Below are positions 10,101-20,200 of a stretch of DNA of 64,000 nt, one piece after another (positions within the stretch are counted from its first letter, which is position 1; every line of letters begins with the position of its first letter). Source of the stretch: Prorocentrum cordatum (Eukaryota; Sar; Dinophyceae; Prorocentrales; Prorocentraceae). The DNA lies in assembly GCA_963575745.1 (NCBI GenBank), contig CAUYUJ010003552.1:10001-74000 (forward strand). Reading direction: 5' to 3'. A model generated the notes under the pieces. It was not told the DNA's origin, did not search any database, and saw only the letters and a list, made by a program, of their open reading frames with translations. The translations under genes and the position numbers were made by a program.

Positions 10101-12653
10101 ATGTCCTCGTCCCCCCCACCCACGGGTGGACGCAGCTCGAACAAACTGGTGATGGTGGACGCCGGGGGGGGGATTGTAGAACCGAGAGGATGGAGGCTCT
10201 GCCGCGGACGACAATCTGTTCACGGTAATACTCATGCAGTGCGGCCGGCCGCCGTGTATACGCGCGGCGCCTAGGGCCGCCTAGACCCTGTGCAACAGCC
10301 GCCACACAGCGCACGCACGCAGCGTGGATGACCCACGCAATGTCGAGGGAGAAGGAGGAAAGGGCTCGAATGCGAGTTGTGAGGGAGGGGGGAGAGTAGG
10401 GGAGGTGATCACGCAGAGGGAATGGGGCAGGAGGTGGAGAGAGGAGGACTGGCGGTGCAGCTATAGATGGCAGATGCTGCATGGATGGGGCGGTCTGTAA
10501 GGGTATGGCTATCCGCCCCGATCCTATCTATGCCACTGGGCTCCCCCCCGACGCGGCCGACGCCGTGCGCCGCAAGGCGCGCTGGCGGCGCATACCAGCA
10601 ACGTCCGCACCGAAACTGGTAAGGGGATGCAGCAGGTGGTGGGGCATAATAGTACACGTCGCGGGGCCAGGGTCCAGGCTCGGGCAAGCAGACGCGGCCG
10701 ATGCGCCACTAGCGCTAGCAGCATGATCGCGCCCTGCGGCATCGGCAAGTGGCGGTGGCAGCGACGGCGCCGCCTGCGCGCCTGGTCCCTCATCGCAGGT
10801 GCTGCGCGTCATCAGAAGCGGCGTCTTGCCCATGAGCCGGCGGCGGACATGGGGCCTCGTGGCGGCCACAGAACCCTCGGGCACGGCGGGACCATCGAGC
10901 GGCGGGTCGCCGACGTCGGCGATGTCGCCGATGGCGGTGACAACGCCGACCCTGTCAGTCAGCCTGTCAGTGCCGGGCTGGATGTCGGGGTCGATGGCCA
11001 GGATCCCGGGCCAAAACAGCAGAGAGGCCAAGGATGCTGCGCCGATGGCGTTCACGTGCATCGCGTTGCCGTTCTGGCAGACAGCGGACGCGCGGGTCCT
11101 CGCCTCAGGGGGATCGTAGCACCTGCTGAAGCAGCAGCACGCCCCTGATGCAGTGACCGACGCGTCATCGATGGGGAAGCCCATGGCCGTGAACAGCTCC
11201 AATGTCGTCAGCCACCTGCTGTGGCGATCCACCCATGTGAGTGACTGCCCTCTGATCAAGGTGTGCAACGTCTCGTCCCAATTGGAAAAAATGGCGTGGT
11301 CTGGCTCCTGACCAAGGTCTGCGGTGAAGACTCCCTTCCCACCTCCACGAAGCACTGGGGAACGCCTCCAGGCATTCAGGCGGCTGCGCTCATTGAAGCT
11401 CAGGGCCGCAGCGAATGTCCCTGGCTGGTCTACTCTGTTGTACCGTTTGCACTCGGTGCGCTGGACGACGTCGAGCTCGGACAGCACCGCAGGGTCGCGC
11501 CGCTCCAAAGCCGATGGCCGCTTGCGTGCCCACTCGAGCTCAGCATCGCGCTCCTCCTGCGTGGAAATCAGGAACGCGTCCTGCGTGATGCCGCAAGGCC
11601 GGGCCAGCAGGTTCGCAACGATGCCACTCATCGTGTCGCAGGGCGCTGGAAGCACAGGCACCACGGGGAAGTTGTCGCGCAGGATCCCGACGATGAACTG
11701 CCGAGGCCTGCGGGCGGGCCACCCAAGCTCGACGGGGTCGATCTCCATGCGCTCAAGCGCGTAGATGTCCCCGATGCCCTCGTCGAGGCTGGTGAGGCCG
11801 AACTGCGTGACGCACTCTGCAATCACGATTGGCTCCTGGAGTTGCCGCCGCTGCCCCATCCAGCTGTAGAGGTCGATGTTCGTCGGGCCATCCGCGCCGC
11901 GCCGCAACCCAAACTGGCTATGATCGATGCAGGGGGTCCCAGCGACGTGAATGTGCGCCCGGCGGACCCCGCACAGACGCCCGTGGCGGACGCACCAAGC
12001 ACGTCTACGCATGCACTTCTCAAAAATGATGTCGCGGATGCGGCCTGCCGCCTCAGAGCGAGCCTCCTTGGCGTCCCGTAGCACAGACGGGTTCACAAAG
12101 TTCTTCACGTCCGTGAATACACAACCTTTGGCAGTCGACACGCAGTCGAATCTACGCGGGCCGCGACACCACCACCCCCAGACCTACATGAGACCCTGGG
12201 ACTCCGGGACCTGGGATGGGGCGGTGGGGCCACATACATTCGATTGCGGCAACTGCCTGGGCCGTGGTGAGTGTGCAGGAGCTCCTCCTGGCAGGTCTGG
12301 TTCAGTTCAATTGCGAAAAGGTTGGTGATGCGGAGGCCGGCGGCAGGGGCCAACGGCGGGGGGGCATGTCCCCCGTCCCGCGCGGCGCCAGCTTGGGCGA
12401 CGAGCCGGTCCGTGAAGGACGTGAGAGCAGCATTGATCATGCGCAGGCTGACCAGCGGCGTGTCGATGCCGCTGAAGGCCGTGCTCACGCGGAGCTCTGC
12501 GCCCTGCGCCACGTGGAGGAAGAGCCCAGCCTGACTTAGCGTATCCACGAACTCTCGCGGCAGCCGAGCCAGCGCGGCTGGCGCCCACGCCATGGCGTCC
12601 TCGAGCGAGCGCGTCGGCTCAGCAGCAGGGAAGGCTACTACACCGGCGACCAT
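4324..12653 (-). CDS. Gene 2: C5 DNA methyltransferase fused to a long unknown region
   Basis: Seven exons join in a single frame: 12653-12283, 12151-10596, 9741-9069, 8606-about 7460, 7091-6903, 6709-6482 and 5922-4324, about 1,920 codons. Phases agree at every junction (2/1, 1/2, 2/1, then 0). Donors read GC, GT, GT, GC, GC, GC; every intron ends in AG. Exons 1-2 carry the motifs of a cytosine-5 DNA methyltransferase, an enzyme that transfers methyl from S-adenosylmethionine to cytosine C5. Exons 3-7 are charged, with basic clusters that look like nuclear localisation signals, and match no family I recognise. The ATG at 12653 may be internal, because the frame stays open upstream. It lies 4.1 kb downstream of gene 1 on the same strand. 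Methyltransferase copies carried by dinoflagellate retrotransposons are known, but no reverse transcriptase was seen here. Confidence 0.72.
5923..6481 (-). other. Gene 2 intron 6, carrying an L element
   Basis: 559 bp from GCGATC to ATCTGTCAG. The acceptor-proximal part is the family L inverted-repeat element at about 5943-6178. The rest is C/T-rich on the gene strand. Confidence 0.6.
5943..6178. mobile_element. Family L inverted-repeat element, copy 1
   Basis: About 236 bp with ends AGGCCTCCTAGATGGGGTCG and, inverted, AGGCTTCCCAGGTGGGGTCG, each followed by GAGTAGA(C/T)GGGGTCGGAGGAT. The interior repeats ATCGGCGATGCAT-type palindromes. Flanks are CAGA and TAGA. The other copy, at 55,431-55,645, sits exactly at splice junctions. 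Confidence 0.75.
6482..6709 (-). CDS. Gene 2 exon 6
   Basis: 76 codons, phase 0 at both ends, from an AG at 6711-6710 to a GC donor after an in-frame ATG (GCGATC). It contains RATGAIMKNDCLNTTVDECE and ARSGQEWKTFEHAARAKATK. The acceptor is weak (no clean polypyrimidine tract), so the 5' border may be a few codons off. Confidence 0.55.
6903..7091 (-). CDS. Gene 2 exon 5
   Basis: 63 codons, phase 0 at both ends, between acceptor GTTTCGCTCCAG and a GC donor (CTGCAG then GCTCCC). It contains FMAMRASYTIHMLDRLHAYL, which looks helical, and a D/R-rich turn. No family was recognised. Confidence 0.6.
7092..7459 (-). other. Gene 2 intron 4, purine/pyrimidine halves
   Basis: About 368 bp. Read on the gene strand, a long pyrimidine half (7,440 to 7,150) is followed by a (GGA)n tract (7,138 to 7,106) and then the acceptor TTTCGCTCCAG. 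The two halves could pair. Confidence 0.6.
7460..8606 (-). CDS. Gene 2 exon 4: unknown region with basic cluster
   Basis: About 382 codons after the acceptor TTTCGCCGTTGCAG. It includes the basic cluster KGKKRKAQPKRKAA, a probable nuclear localisation signal, and an acidic run (DPADDDDDALPVPAAEGAD). The helical-looking C-terminal third contains VRSMVGNVVRIVDKYWPTQC. The 3' border is uncertain: a GC donor after GAGCTGCTG (7460) keeps the frame with exon 5, while GT donors at 7454 or near 7469 are alternatives. The frame continues open into intron sequence of Pro/Arg low complexity. Confidence 0.7.
8607..9068 (-). other. Gene 2 intron 3, with 110-bp duplication
   Basis: A 462-bp GT-AG intron ending TTTCGCCGTTGCAG. 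It contains a (TCC)n array on the plus strand (8824-8865) and a 110-bp tandem duplication (units begin at 8616 and 8726). The first base pairs of the duplication cover the intron's 3' end, so it copies the acceptor-proximal sequence. Confidence 0.7.
8616..8825. repeat. 110-bp tandem duplication
   Basis: Two copies starting CGAAAGTCAGTGAACGATGT at 8616 and 8726 differ by a few substitutions, such as CTTGTATCCGTATCG against CTCGTATCCGTGTCG. Each ends in CGATCCGATCCAGTCCGAAC. Confidence 0.9.
9069..9741 (-). CDS. Gene 2 exon 3: unknown charged region
   Basis: About 223 codons between acceptor CTCTGGCCAG and donor GTAGCT (first base 9068). Frame is kept from exon 2 (one base plus two) and into exon 4 (CA plus A gives Gln). 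Readable segments include PYEGRDGRKIFVRHPHNKQR, and ELYQHLDHVEAEFEAWKKEQ, which looks helical. No family was recognised. The stop codon seen by simple translation at 9067-9065 lies inside the intron. Confidence 0.7.
9742..10595 (-). other. Gene 2 intron 2
   Basis: A GT-AG intron of 854 bp. It starts GTATGC and ends CTCTGGCCAG. It holds C-rich and A-rich stretches, and a motif near 10,120 (GGTGGACGCAGCTCGA) that recurs inverted at about 13,250 and 16,700. No open frame in it looks coding. Confidence 0.65.
10596..12151 (-). CDS. Gene 2 exon 2: methyltransferase motifs III-X
   Basis: About 518 codons. In order: GCVFTDVKNFV (motif III-like); AGTPCIDHSQFG (motif IV, with the Pro-Cys pair whose Cys attacks the cytosine ring); VIAECV (motif VI, ENV-like, Glu kept); PARRPRQFIVGI (motif VIII, Arg kept); LTTLELFTAMGFP (motif IX region); and QNGNAMHVNAIGAASLASLL (motif X). 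Between VIII and IX lies about 190 residues, which would contain the target recognition domain. All residues needed for catalysis appear present, so the enzyme looks intact. It ends at a GT donor (GTATGC, first base 10595). The frame beyond it, to 10528, is intron read-through. Confidence 0.85.
12283..12653 (-). CDS. Gene 2 exon 1: methyltransferase motifs I and II
   Basis: The cofactor-binding half of the methyltransferase. VSTAFSGIDTPLVSLRMI fits motif I (the FxG loop that binds S-adenosylmethionine), and ITNLFAIELNQTCQEE fits motif II, with the acidic residue that holds the cofactor ribose. The preferred donor is GC (GAGGA then GCTCCT at 12282). It leaves phase 2, which fits the acceptor at 12152. 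A GT donor about 25 bp downstream would break the frame with that acceptor. The 5' limit is uncertain: the frame is open above 12653 and an acceptor-like AG lies near 12670. Confidence 0.75.
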
Positions 12654-12699
12654 GGGGGCAAGGCTGTCTGGCGCGCCGGGTACGCAAGACAGGTTGGCG

Positions 12700-14280
12700 A
12701 CACACCACCGCACTGCGAGAATGATTGACCCAAAATGTGGCGACAGATGGTGAGGGAGGAGGGGAGGAGTTGATACAGCGGTGGGGGCCCGAGGGTTACT
12801 TGTGTTTGCATGGTCCACGGGCCCCGAGCGCACTACACGATGCACGGGGCACCTGCCTACCCCTCCCCTTTGTTTTCTCCCAGACACCACCGAAGCAGAG
12901 ATTGGATATCAGATTGGAAGCATATATCGGGTCTCCAGGCCGTCCCAGTGGCCCCCGAGCGTGCTCGATTCCCCCTCTCGTGTATGCCAGAGCACAGTGC
13001 ACCCGTTATGGGTACCCGCCTCGCGCTGCGCGAGGCGGGAACACTAAGTAACTACAATTAGACCCTTCGCGCGCGCTTCGCGCGCGCTCAGGTTCGACAA
13101 CGCTTGGAGCCCAACAATTAGACTTAACCTGTCAGCCTAACATGACGGGCAACAGTGGCCGGGGGGTACCAACCAGACAGGCAGCGGAAGCGTAAACTCG
13201 GTTCACATCGGTCCCCGGAGGCCGCAGCACCGCGGGTCCAGTCCACGAGCTGCGTCCATCCGTGGCGACGCGCAGCGCCCAGGAGGGAAAAACAACAAAA
13301 AGAAGGAGGAGGGAGGAGAGCAGGAGGGAGTTAGGGAGGGGGGACGAGGAGCGCTGGAGGGTAGGAGGGAGTTAGGGAGGGAGGAGTGTGGTCATGGGAT
13401 GAGTGGCCCTGGGATCCCCCGGGGCGGTGGGCCCACGTCGCACAGCCGTGCTAAACCTCCCCTGGCGGCGGCGCCGGTGGCCCGGCGGCGGGAGCAGCCG
13501 CGGCTCGGCCTGCGCCTCAACTGCCTCCACGTCGCCGATGATGGGCCGGGTCGCGTGGCGGGGCAGGGAAGCAGTCGTTCCCCCACGTCGCATCATGTTC
13601 CTCCATCCCTCATCGTATCTCCTCAATCATCCTCATCATCCCTCCTTGTCCCCTTTCATACGGATCATCCACCTCAGCCGTTGAGTCCTCCTCCACCGTC
13701 ATCCCGTAGGCAGAGGCAGAGGGGGAGTTAGCCATGACAGCGAGAGACGGCAGGAGTATGCTGTGTCGCGACACCCGCCCAACTGCGATGCGCGATGGCT
13801 CGGCACAGCCCAGGTCCGCACGCGCGGTCCAGCGCGCACAAACGTCGGCAATGCGGTGACGCAAAAAAACAGGAGAGCAGCGCTGACAGCATGGCAGAGG
13901 CGTGTGAGTTGATGGGCGTAGTGCACGCATTGACCCACACAGACACACCCACACACACACACACGCTCACATCGTGTGCGCAATGACGTGCACATGTCGT
14001 CAACACGATACGGTTGAGGTAGGATGAGTATGGTTGTGGCGTACATAATATTCATAGTGCGTGGTTGACGATGCGTACGACTGTACGTTGAATATGGTCC
14101 GGCGTTGTTATTGATATTGTAACGGGATAGTGTACGGCGAGAGCCGGGCGTCGCCAACGTCGTCGTCGGCGTCGTCAGGTTCGCTGGCGTCGTCGTCGGC
14201 GTTGGTCAGCGGGCGGCGCCGTCGACGGTGCTGGCGTCGGCGACGTCAGTGTGAACGATGTTGTCGTCAACATCGCCATC
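12700..14280. other. Region between genes 1 and 2, no confident gene
   Basis: On the minus strand an ATG at 13735 opens MANSPSASAYGMTVEEDSTA followed by a good GT donor (CC then GTATGA); it could be the first exon of gene 2, but no following exon in the right phase was found. A Pro/Arg-rich open stretch at 13,400-13,520 is another weak candidate. 13,255-13,300 (GAGCTGCGTCCATCC) recurs at 16,690-16,745. Confidence 0.35.
13017..13095. repeat. Two GC-rich hairpins
   Basis: CCGCCTCGCGC TGCGCGAGGCGG folds on itself at about 13,018-13,040, and GCGCGCGC TTC GCGCGCGC at about 13,070-13,090. Function unknown. Confidence 0.7.
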
Positions 14281-14284
14281 GTCC

Positions 14285-15365
14285 CCGGCAGGCAGTGCTG
14301 GGGACGACGTCCCCAACAAGGGCTGACGGGGACGACGTCCCCAGCAAGGGCTGCTGGGGACGACGTCCCCAGCAAGGGCTGTCAGGGACGACGTCCCCAG
14401 CAAGGGCTGCCGGGACGACGTCCCCAGCAAGGGCTGCTGGGGACGCCGTCCCCAGCAAGGGCGGCCGGGGACGACAAGGGCTGCCGGGGACGACGTCCCC
14501 AGCAAGGGCTGCCGGGGACGACGTCCCCAGCAAGGGCTGCCGGGGACGACGTCCCCAGCAAGGGCTGCTGGGGACGACGTCCCCAGCAAGGGCTGCCGGG
14601 GACGACGTCCCCAGCAAGGGCTGATGGGGACGACGTTGCACGACGTCCCCAGCAAGGGCTGCCGGGGACGACGTCCCCAGCAAGGGCTGTGCCGACGTCC
14701 CGCAAGGGCTGCCGGGGACGACGTCCCCAGCAAGGGCTGCCGGGGACGACGTCCCCAAGGGCTGCTGCAAGGGCTGCTGGGGACGACGTCCCCAGCAAGG
14801 GCTGCCGGGGACGACGTCCCCAGCAAGGGCTGCCGGGGACGACGTCCCCAGCAAGGGCTGCCGGGGACGACGTCCCCAGCAAGGGCGGCCGGGGACGACG
14901 CCCCCAGCAAGGGCTGCTGGGGACGACGTCCCCAGCAAGGGCTGCCGGGGACGACGTCCCCAGCAAGGGCTGCTGGGGACGACGTCCCCAGCTGCCGGGG
15001 ACGACGTCCCCAGCAAGGGCTGCCGGGGACGACGCCCCCAGCAAGGGCTGCCGGGGACGACGTCCCCAGCAAGGGCTGCTGGGGACGACGTCCCCAGCAA
15101 GGGCTGCCGGGGACGACGTCCCCAGCAAGGGCTGCCGGGGACGACGTCCCCAGCAAGGGCTGCGACGGGGACGTCCCCAGCAAGGGCTGCCGGGGACGAC
15201 GTCCCCAGCAAGGGCTGCCGGGGACGACGTCCCCAGCAAGGGCTGCCGGGGACGACGTCCCCAGCAAGGGCTGCCGGGGACGACGTCCCCAGCAAGGGCT
15301 GCCAGGGACGACGTCCCCAGCAAGGGCTGCCGGGGACGACGTCCCCAGCAAGGGTTGCTGGGGAC
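14285..15365. repeat. 28-bp CpG-rich minisatellite, about 38 units
   Basis: The unit is GGGGACGACGTCCCCAGCAA followed by GGGCTGCC. Its core GGGGACGACGTCCCC is a near-perfect palindrome. Some units are shortened (near 14,470, 14,690, 14,755, 14,990 and 15,165). Because the unit has no stop codon in most frames and 28 is not a multiple of 3, long open frames run along both strands; they are not genes. There are no spacers, so it is not a CRISPR array. Confidence 0.95.
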
Positions 15366-15477
15366 AGCTCGGGGCATGTCCTCGGCGCGAGCTGTGGACG
15401 CCATCCCCAGTGTGAGCTGGCGACTCCGTCCGCAGCGTGAGGGTGTGCACGTCCCCAGCGCGTCGGGGGTATTCGCT

Positions 15478-15738
15478 TGCATCATTACCATCATCATCGT
15501 CGTCATCATCATCACCATCGTCATCAGCAGCGGCCTTCTCATCACAAACACAACATCATCAACATCATCATTAAGATCAAACACTCATCATCGTCGTTAT
15601 CATCATCGTCACCATCATCATCATCATCATTATCATCATCATCATCATCAGCAGCAGCAGCAGCAGCATCAGCATCATCACCATTATCACCGTCATCGTC
15701 ATCGTCATCACCAACACCATCATCATCATATGGATCAT
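15478..15738. repeat. Imperfect (ATC)n / GAT microsatellite
   Basis: About 260 bp of ATC-type repeat on the plus strand with CAG and GTC interruptions, the reverse complement of the GAT arrays at 1.5 and 31.7 kb. Confidence 0.9.
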
Positions 15739-15739
15739 C

Positions 15740-16774
15740 ATCATCCGATCTCGGGGCTCGATCGGGCTGGTCATCTTGAGCCCGTCGAGGCAGATTGGGG
15801 GCTCTCGTGGGGGCAGCTTGGGGGCCATATTGGGCCCATGACAGGCACATGACAGGCACATAAGATCTCGTGGGGCCCACTTGGGGCCCTATTGGAGCCC
15901 GCGTGGGCCGTTGTTGGCCCCCCCCTTGGGCTTCTAATTAAGCTCCAGGAGGGACCCGAGGGGGGCCCAAGCAAGGTTCGAAGGTATCGGCGGCATTGAG
16001 CGGCAGCCCAACTGATGTCGGTTGGCCCACCAGCCGACAGATACACTAGTGACCCAGCGGACTGATGCCCCTGGATCGCCGCCATGCAACGCAATGCTGT
16101 GCTGCAGCAGGCGACCTTCAAACGCTGATTCGAAGGTCACGCGGGCAAACACAGCAAGCCGGGCCCTGCGTATGGATGCCGTCTCGAGGGCTGGCCAGAC
16201 ACGTGACCACGCAGTCCTAGTGGCCCTAATCTCCCTGGATCGTGCCCACCCTCCGCCACCGATGCGGATTGGCATTATCATACTCCTTGCACCTTGGCCA
16301 CCACCCTGTGTCGTGCACCCCGAGACAGCACCCGTGCTACATACATGTCGCAAAGGCGACGGGCGCAGCGCACATCAGGGCCTCATGGGCCCATCAACTG
16401 AGCGCACCACGCGCAGACCGAGGCGCGCCACGCCGGCCCCGCACATTCAGTCCATGCCTGAGCGGGGCGTACGTGCGACGACCCGGCCACGCCCCAGAGA
16501 GCCGCGGACGGAGGGAGGGAGAGGGACTGAGGAAGGGAGAGGGGAAGGGGAAGGAGAGGGGAGGCGGGAGGGGAGAGGGCGGGTGGGGAGGGGGGGGAGC
16601 GGAAGAGGGAGGGAGGCCGAGGGGTAGGCGGGGGAGAGGGAAAGCGAGACGCGGTTCCCCGGGAGTCCAGATGGATCCACGCGTCGAGCTGCGTCCATCC
16701 GCGGCGACGAGGAAAGCCCCAGGCAGCCGCAGCAAAACAACAAATGGACGACAGAGAGGGAGCGAGAGAGGTGC
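15740..16774 (-). other. Unassigned stretch downstream of gene 1
   Basis: 15,780-15,960 has repeated TTGGGGGCC-type units. A minus-strand open frame (16,353-15,934) includes ARSREIRATRTAWSRVWPAL and might be an exon or a repeat fragment; no phase-compatible link to gene 1 was established. 16,500-16,660 is purine-rich. 16,675-16,745 shares GAGCTGCGTCCATCC with 13.25 kb. Confidence 0.3.
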
Positions 16775-17203
16775 CTCCTCGAAGCTCTTGACCATGTCGG
16801 GGAACTGGCCGGGTGTGTCGGAGCCCGCGGCCCCAGCGACAGCGGCCGCCAGCTCTCCTCGGACCGATCACCGCGCGGATGAGGATGGGAGCGCGGAGGA
16901 AACGATAAGGCGGAGCGGGGATGGGGGGGAGGCGAGGGGAATGGGGGAAACGGTGGGAGGGTGGAGAAGGAGGAGGAGGATCGACCACGACCCCCTCGGG
17001 GGAGAGGGCGCGGGCGGAGGGAGGACGAGGCGGGCGAGGAGGATTGAAAGAGAACGGAGGAGAGAGCGAGTGGGAGAGAGGGGAGGGGCACGAGGCGTGA
17101 GCGGGAGAGGGACGCCGAGAGCCCCCCACACGCAAGGCGCGCGCTGTCCTGCCGCCGCAGCGGCCGCGCCATCGCCGATGCCGAAGGCGTCGCGCTGGCA
17201 CGC
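16775..17203 (-). CDS. Gene 1 exons 12-13 (last seen)
   Basis: Exon 12 (17203-17116) follows CAACGTCCCACAG and is Ala-rich with QRDAFGIGDG. Exon 13 (16857-16775) includes SDTPGQFPDMVKSFEE and ends at a GC donor (GAGGAG then GCACCT). Both are short and accepted mainly because phases match. Confidence 0.45.
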
Positions 17204-20200
17204 CTGTGGGACGTTGGATGGGGGGGAGACCTCCCTCCCTCTGCGTCCGTCCACTATCAGCCTCACCATTAGCCCTCCTCCCTCCTCCTCCATCCCCCTT
17301 CCACATCCTCACATCCGCTCCCCCGCCGAGGCGGGTGAGAAAGAAAGAGGGCAGGAGGGAGGGGGAAGAGGTGGGTGTGGGAGGAGGAGGGGGTGGGCAG
17401 GAGGATGAGGGCGAGGAGGGGGAGTGGGATGAGGAGAAGGAGGAGGGGGATGGCGGTGACGGGAGGCGGGGGAGGAGGAGGAGCAACAGCAGCAGCTGAA
17501 CCCGCGCCTCGTGCCAGTAGGTGAGGCACACCGGGCACACGCGACTGCGCTCTGGCGGCGCGCTCCCGGCAGCCGCTGCGGCGGCCGCGGCCGCCGCGCC
17601 GCCCACCGCGACGTCACCGCACGCGAAACAGTGCTCCATGGCCAACGCCAGCGGGTCCAGCGCCACGTCGACCAACGCACGCACGCGCAGAGCTGTTGGC
17701 GGCATGGCGCTGCGATGCTCGGCCGTGGCTTTCACCATCTGCGCGCCTGCGTCGCCGATGATGATGCGGACATCTGCATCCAAGGGCATTCGCTTGTCTG
17801 GCGTGCAGTACACGATCCGATTCCGCTCGTCCAGGCGCAGCAAGCGGCCAGTTCTCGTCTCCACGACGTCGCAGTGAAGCCACCTGGGGCGAACGACAGC
17901 GGGCGCATCGTCGTCGGCCTCCTCGGCATCCTGTTCGCCAGGCGCTGTCGCGAGCACCAGGGACACCTTCTTGGCCGCAAGCCTGCTGCCGAGATGCTGT
18001 GATGCGGCCTGCAACGACTTATTCACCTCATCCGCCCACTTGGCCAGCATGTCAGCCCGGCTGCGCCGTGGCGGAGGAGCTGGGTCGACGGCCACCAAGG
18101 CGACGGGAATGGGCAGGTCCGCCGCAATGTGGGCCATCGCCTCCATGATGTGCGCAGGCTCGTCCAACGCGAGGCCGCCGTTGGGCTCGGCCCCGGTCGC
18201 CGCTGCTGCGGCAGCCGCGCTGTCCAGCTCGGGGCCTGGGGGGGGGGTCATAGAGGGGGACAGCTCAGCATCCCCCCACCCGGCTCGTATCGGTCGGTCG
18301 GCGGCTAATCGCGTGCGGGGGTGGTTATCAGTCCAACCCGCCCGCGCCTCCAGCCTCAGCGATGCCCTTGGCGATCGACAAGGCGCGCGCCTCCTCGATG
18401 CGCTCCGCCGCAGCAGTGTCGGCATCGTCGCCCGCCTCGGTGTCGTCCACGTCGTCGCCGACGTCGTCGAGCTTGAAGGCGTCGTACAGCGCCTCCACGA
18501 GGTCGGGGTCATCAGGAACAGGGTCATCAGGAACGTCGTCGTCGTCGTCGGCGCCGGCTCCTGGCCAGCGTCGACGTCCACGTCGCCGATGAGCGACGGT
18601 GAAATCGAACTCGGGCGTCGTCGAGTGTGTCAGCTGGATGCTCGCCTTATCGAGACAGTCGTGTTGCCAGTCCAGCTGGACGAGCTCGATGACGACAGTG
18701 CAGCCTGCGACCCACTGGGCGGCCAACGCGTGCATGCGCTTGGGCAGCAGCACGAAGCTCAGGGGGCGACGAAGAGCGAAGATCTCGCCGCCGTCGTGCC
18801 GGACACCGTCCGCCGTCCACACGCGGTTGCTGCCTCTGCCGAACTTCAGGGCGGCAAGCCAGCCGCACCGCGTACGCGTGCCTGGGCGGGCACCGCGCGG
18901 AGAGGGGCGGTGGGAAGGGCGTGCCGCGAGCGAAGAGGTGGTGTAGTAGGTCCGGCAGTCGAGGGCCCCTGGGCGACCAGAGCAGTGGAGCGAATGGGCG
19001 AATGACGAACGAGACCCCTGGGGTGCGAATGCCTGCGGGCGAGGTGACGGTCACGACAAAGGCGGTGGTCGTGGACGGGGTGCTGACCGAGCCCCCGAAA
19101 TGCTGCTTGAAGCGCGCGAAAATGCGCCTCAGCGCAGCCAGCGTCGGGTCAGCAGCTGCTTCTGTTGAGGTGGGCGCCCCAGTCACCCTACACCTCATCC
19201 CCCCCTCAGCATCCCCATCCTCCCCCGCCACCTCCTCGCCCGCCTCATCATCCGCAACACCCGATCAACCGCCTCATCACAACTCATCCACCTCCTCATC
19301 CTTGTCATCATTCCCCCTCATACGCATCCTCCTCTGCCACTCCACCTCGCCCTGCGCCGCCTCCGCAACCTCCACCTCCACCCCCGTTGCCCCCACCTCC
19401 CCCCCCCCTTCACGAGGCCATCCGATCTGCCATATCGGGGCCCTTCTGGGTCGGAACCAGTGCGGGATCCCGAGAGGGGCCCCAAGGGGGCCCATGGCAA
19501 GAGTACCCCGGGACAAGAAGGCCCACGAGAGGCCACAAGAAGGCCGAGTCCAGCAGGGGCCGTGAGGGGGGGGTGGGGGGCGGGCAGCGTCAGCTAAACT
19601 GCACGGTGGAAGGAGACGGAAGAGGAGAGGGCAGGGCGAGGAGGAGGGCGAGGCAGAGGGGGGATCAGACAAATTCGAACCCGCCCCCGCTGCGACACCC
19701 GACAGCCCGACAGTCCATGGTCCTTCTGGACGCGGCAGGGGCACGAGCGCGCCCTCCGCCTCTGCCGCAGGCTCCCCGACGGCCGCCGGCGGGGCTGGCA
19801 GCGGCACCGGCGCGGCAGGCGCCTCGGCCGCCTCCGCGGCGGCGTCAGCAGCGTCAGCGGGCACGATGTCCGCGTCGTCGTTCAGGTAGGAGCGGAACGC
19901 AGCGATGCGCGCGGCATCCTGGCGTCGTCGTCGTCGTCGAGTCGTCGACGTCGTCGGTATCGCTGTCGTCGAGTCGTCGTTGTCGGTGTCGCCGTCGCAG
20001 CGACTAGGGGTCGGTATCGCTGTCGTCGAGTCGTCGTTGTCGGTGTCGCCGTCGCAGCGACTAGGGATTCGGACGAGGCAGAGGAGGATGGCGAGGAGAC
20101 GGAGGAGATGGGAGATAGGGGCGAAGGAGAGAACGAGCGGGAAGGAGGGAGGGGACAGACGAGACGCGGAGTCCTGGAGGACAAGCCTCGCGTCGTCGTA

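Noticed and set aside
14285-15365. CRISPR array
   Set aside because: Units are directly adjacent with no unique spacers, and the genome is eukaryotic.
14130-15852. Open frames of 263-533 residues along both strands
   Set aside because: The 28-bp unit lacks stops in most frames, so the openness is automatic.
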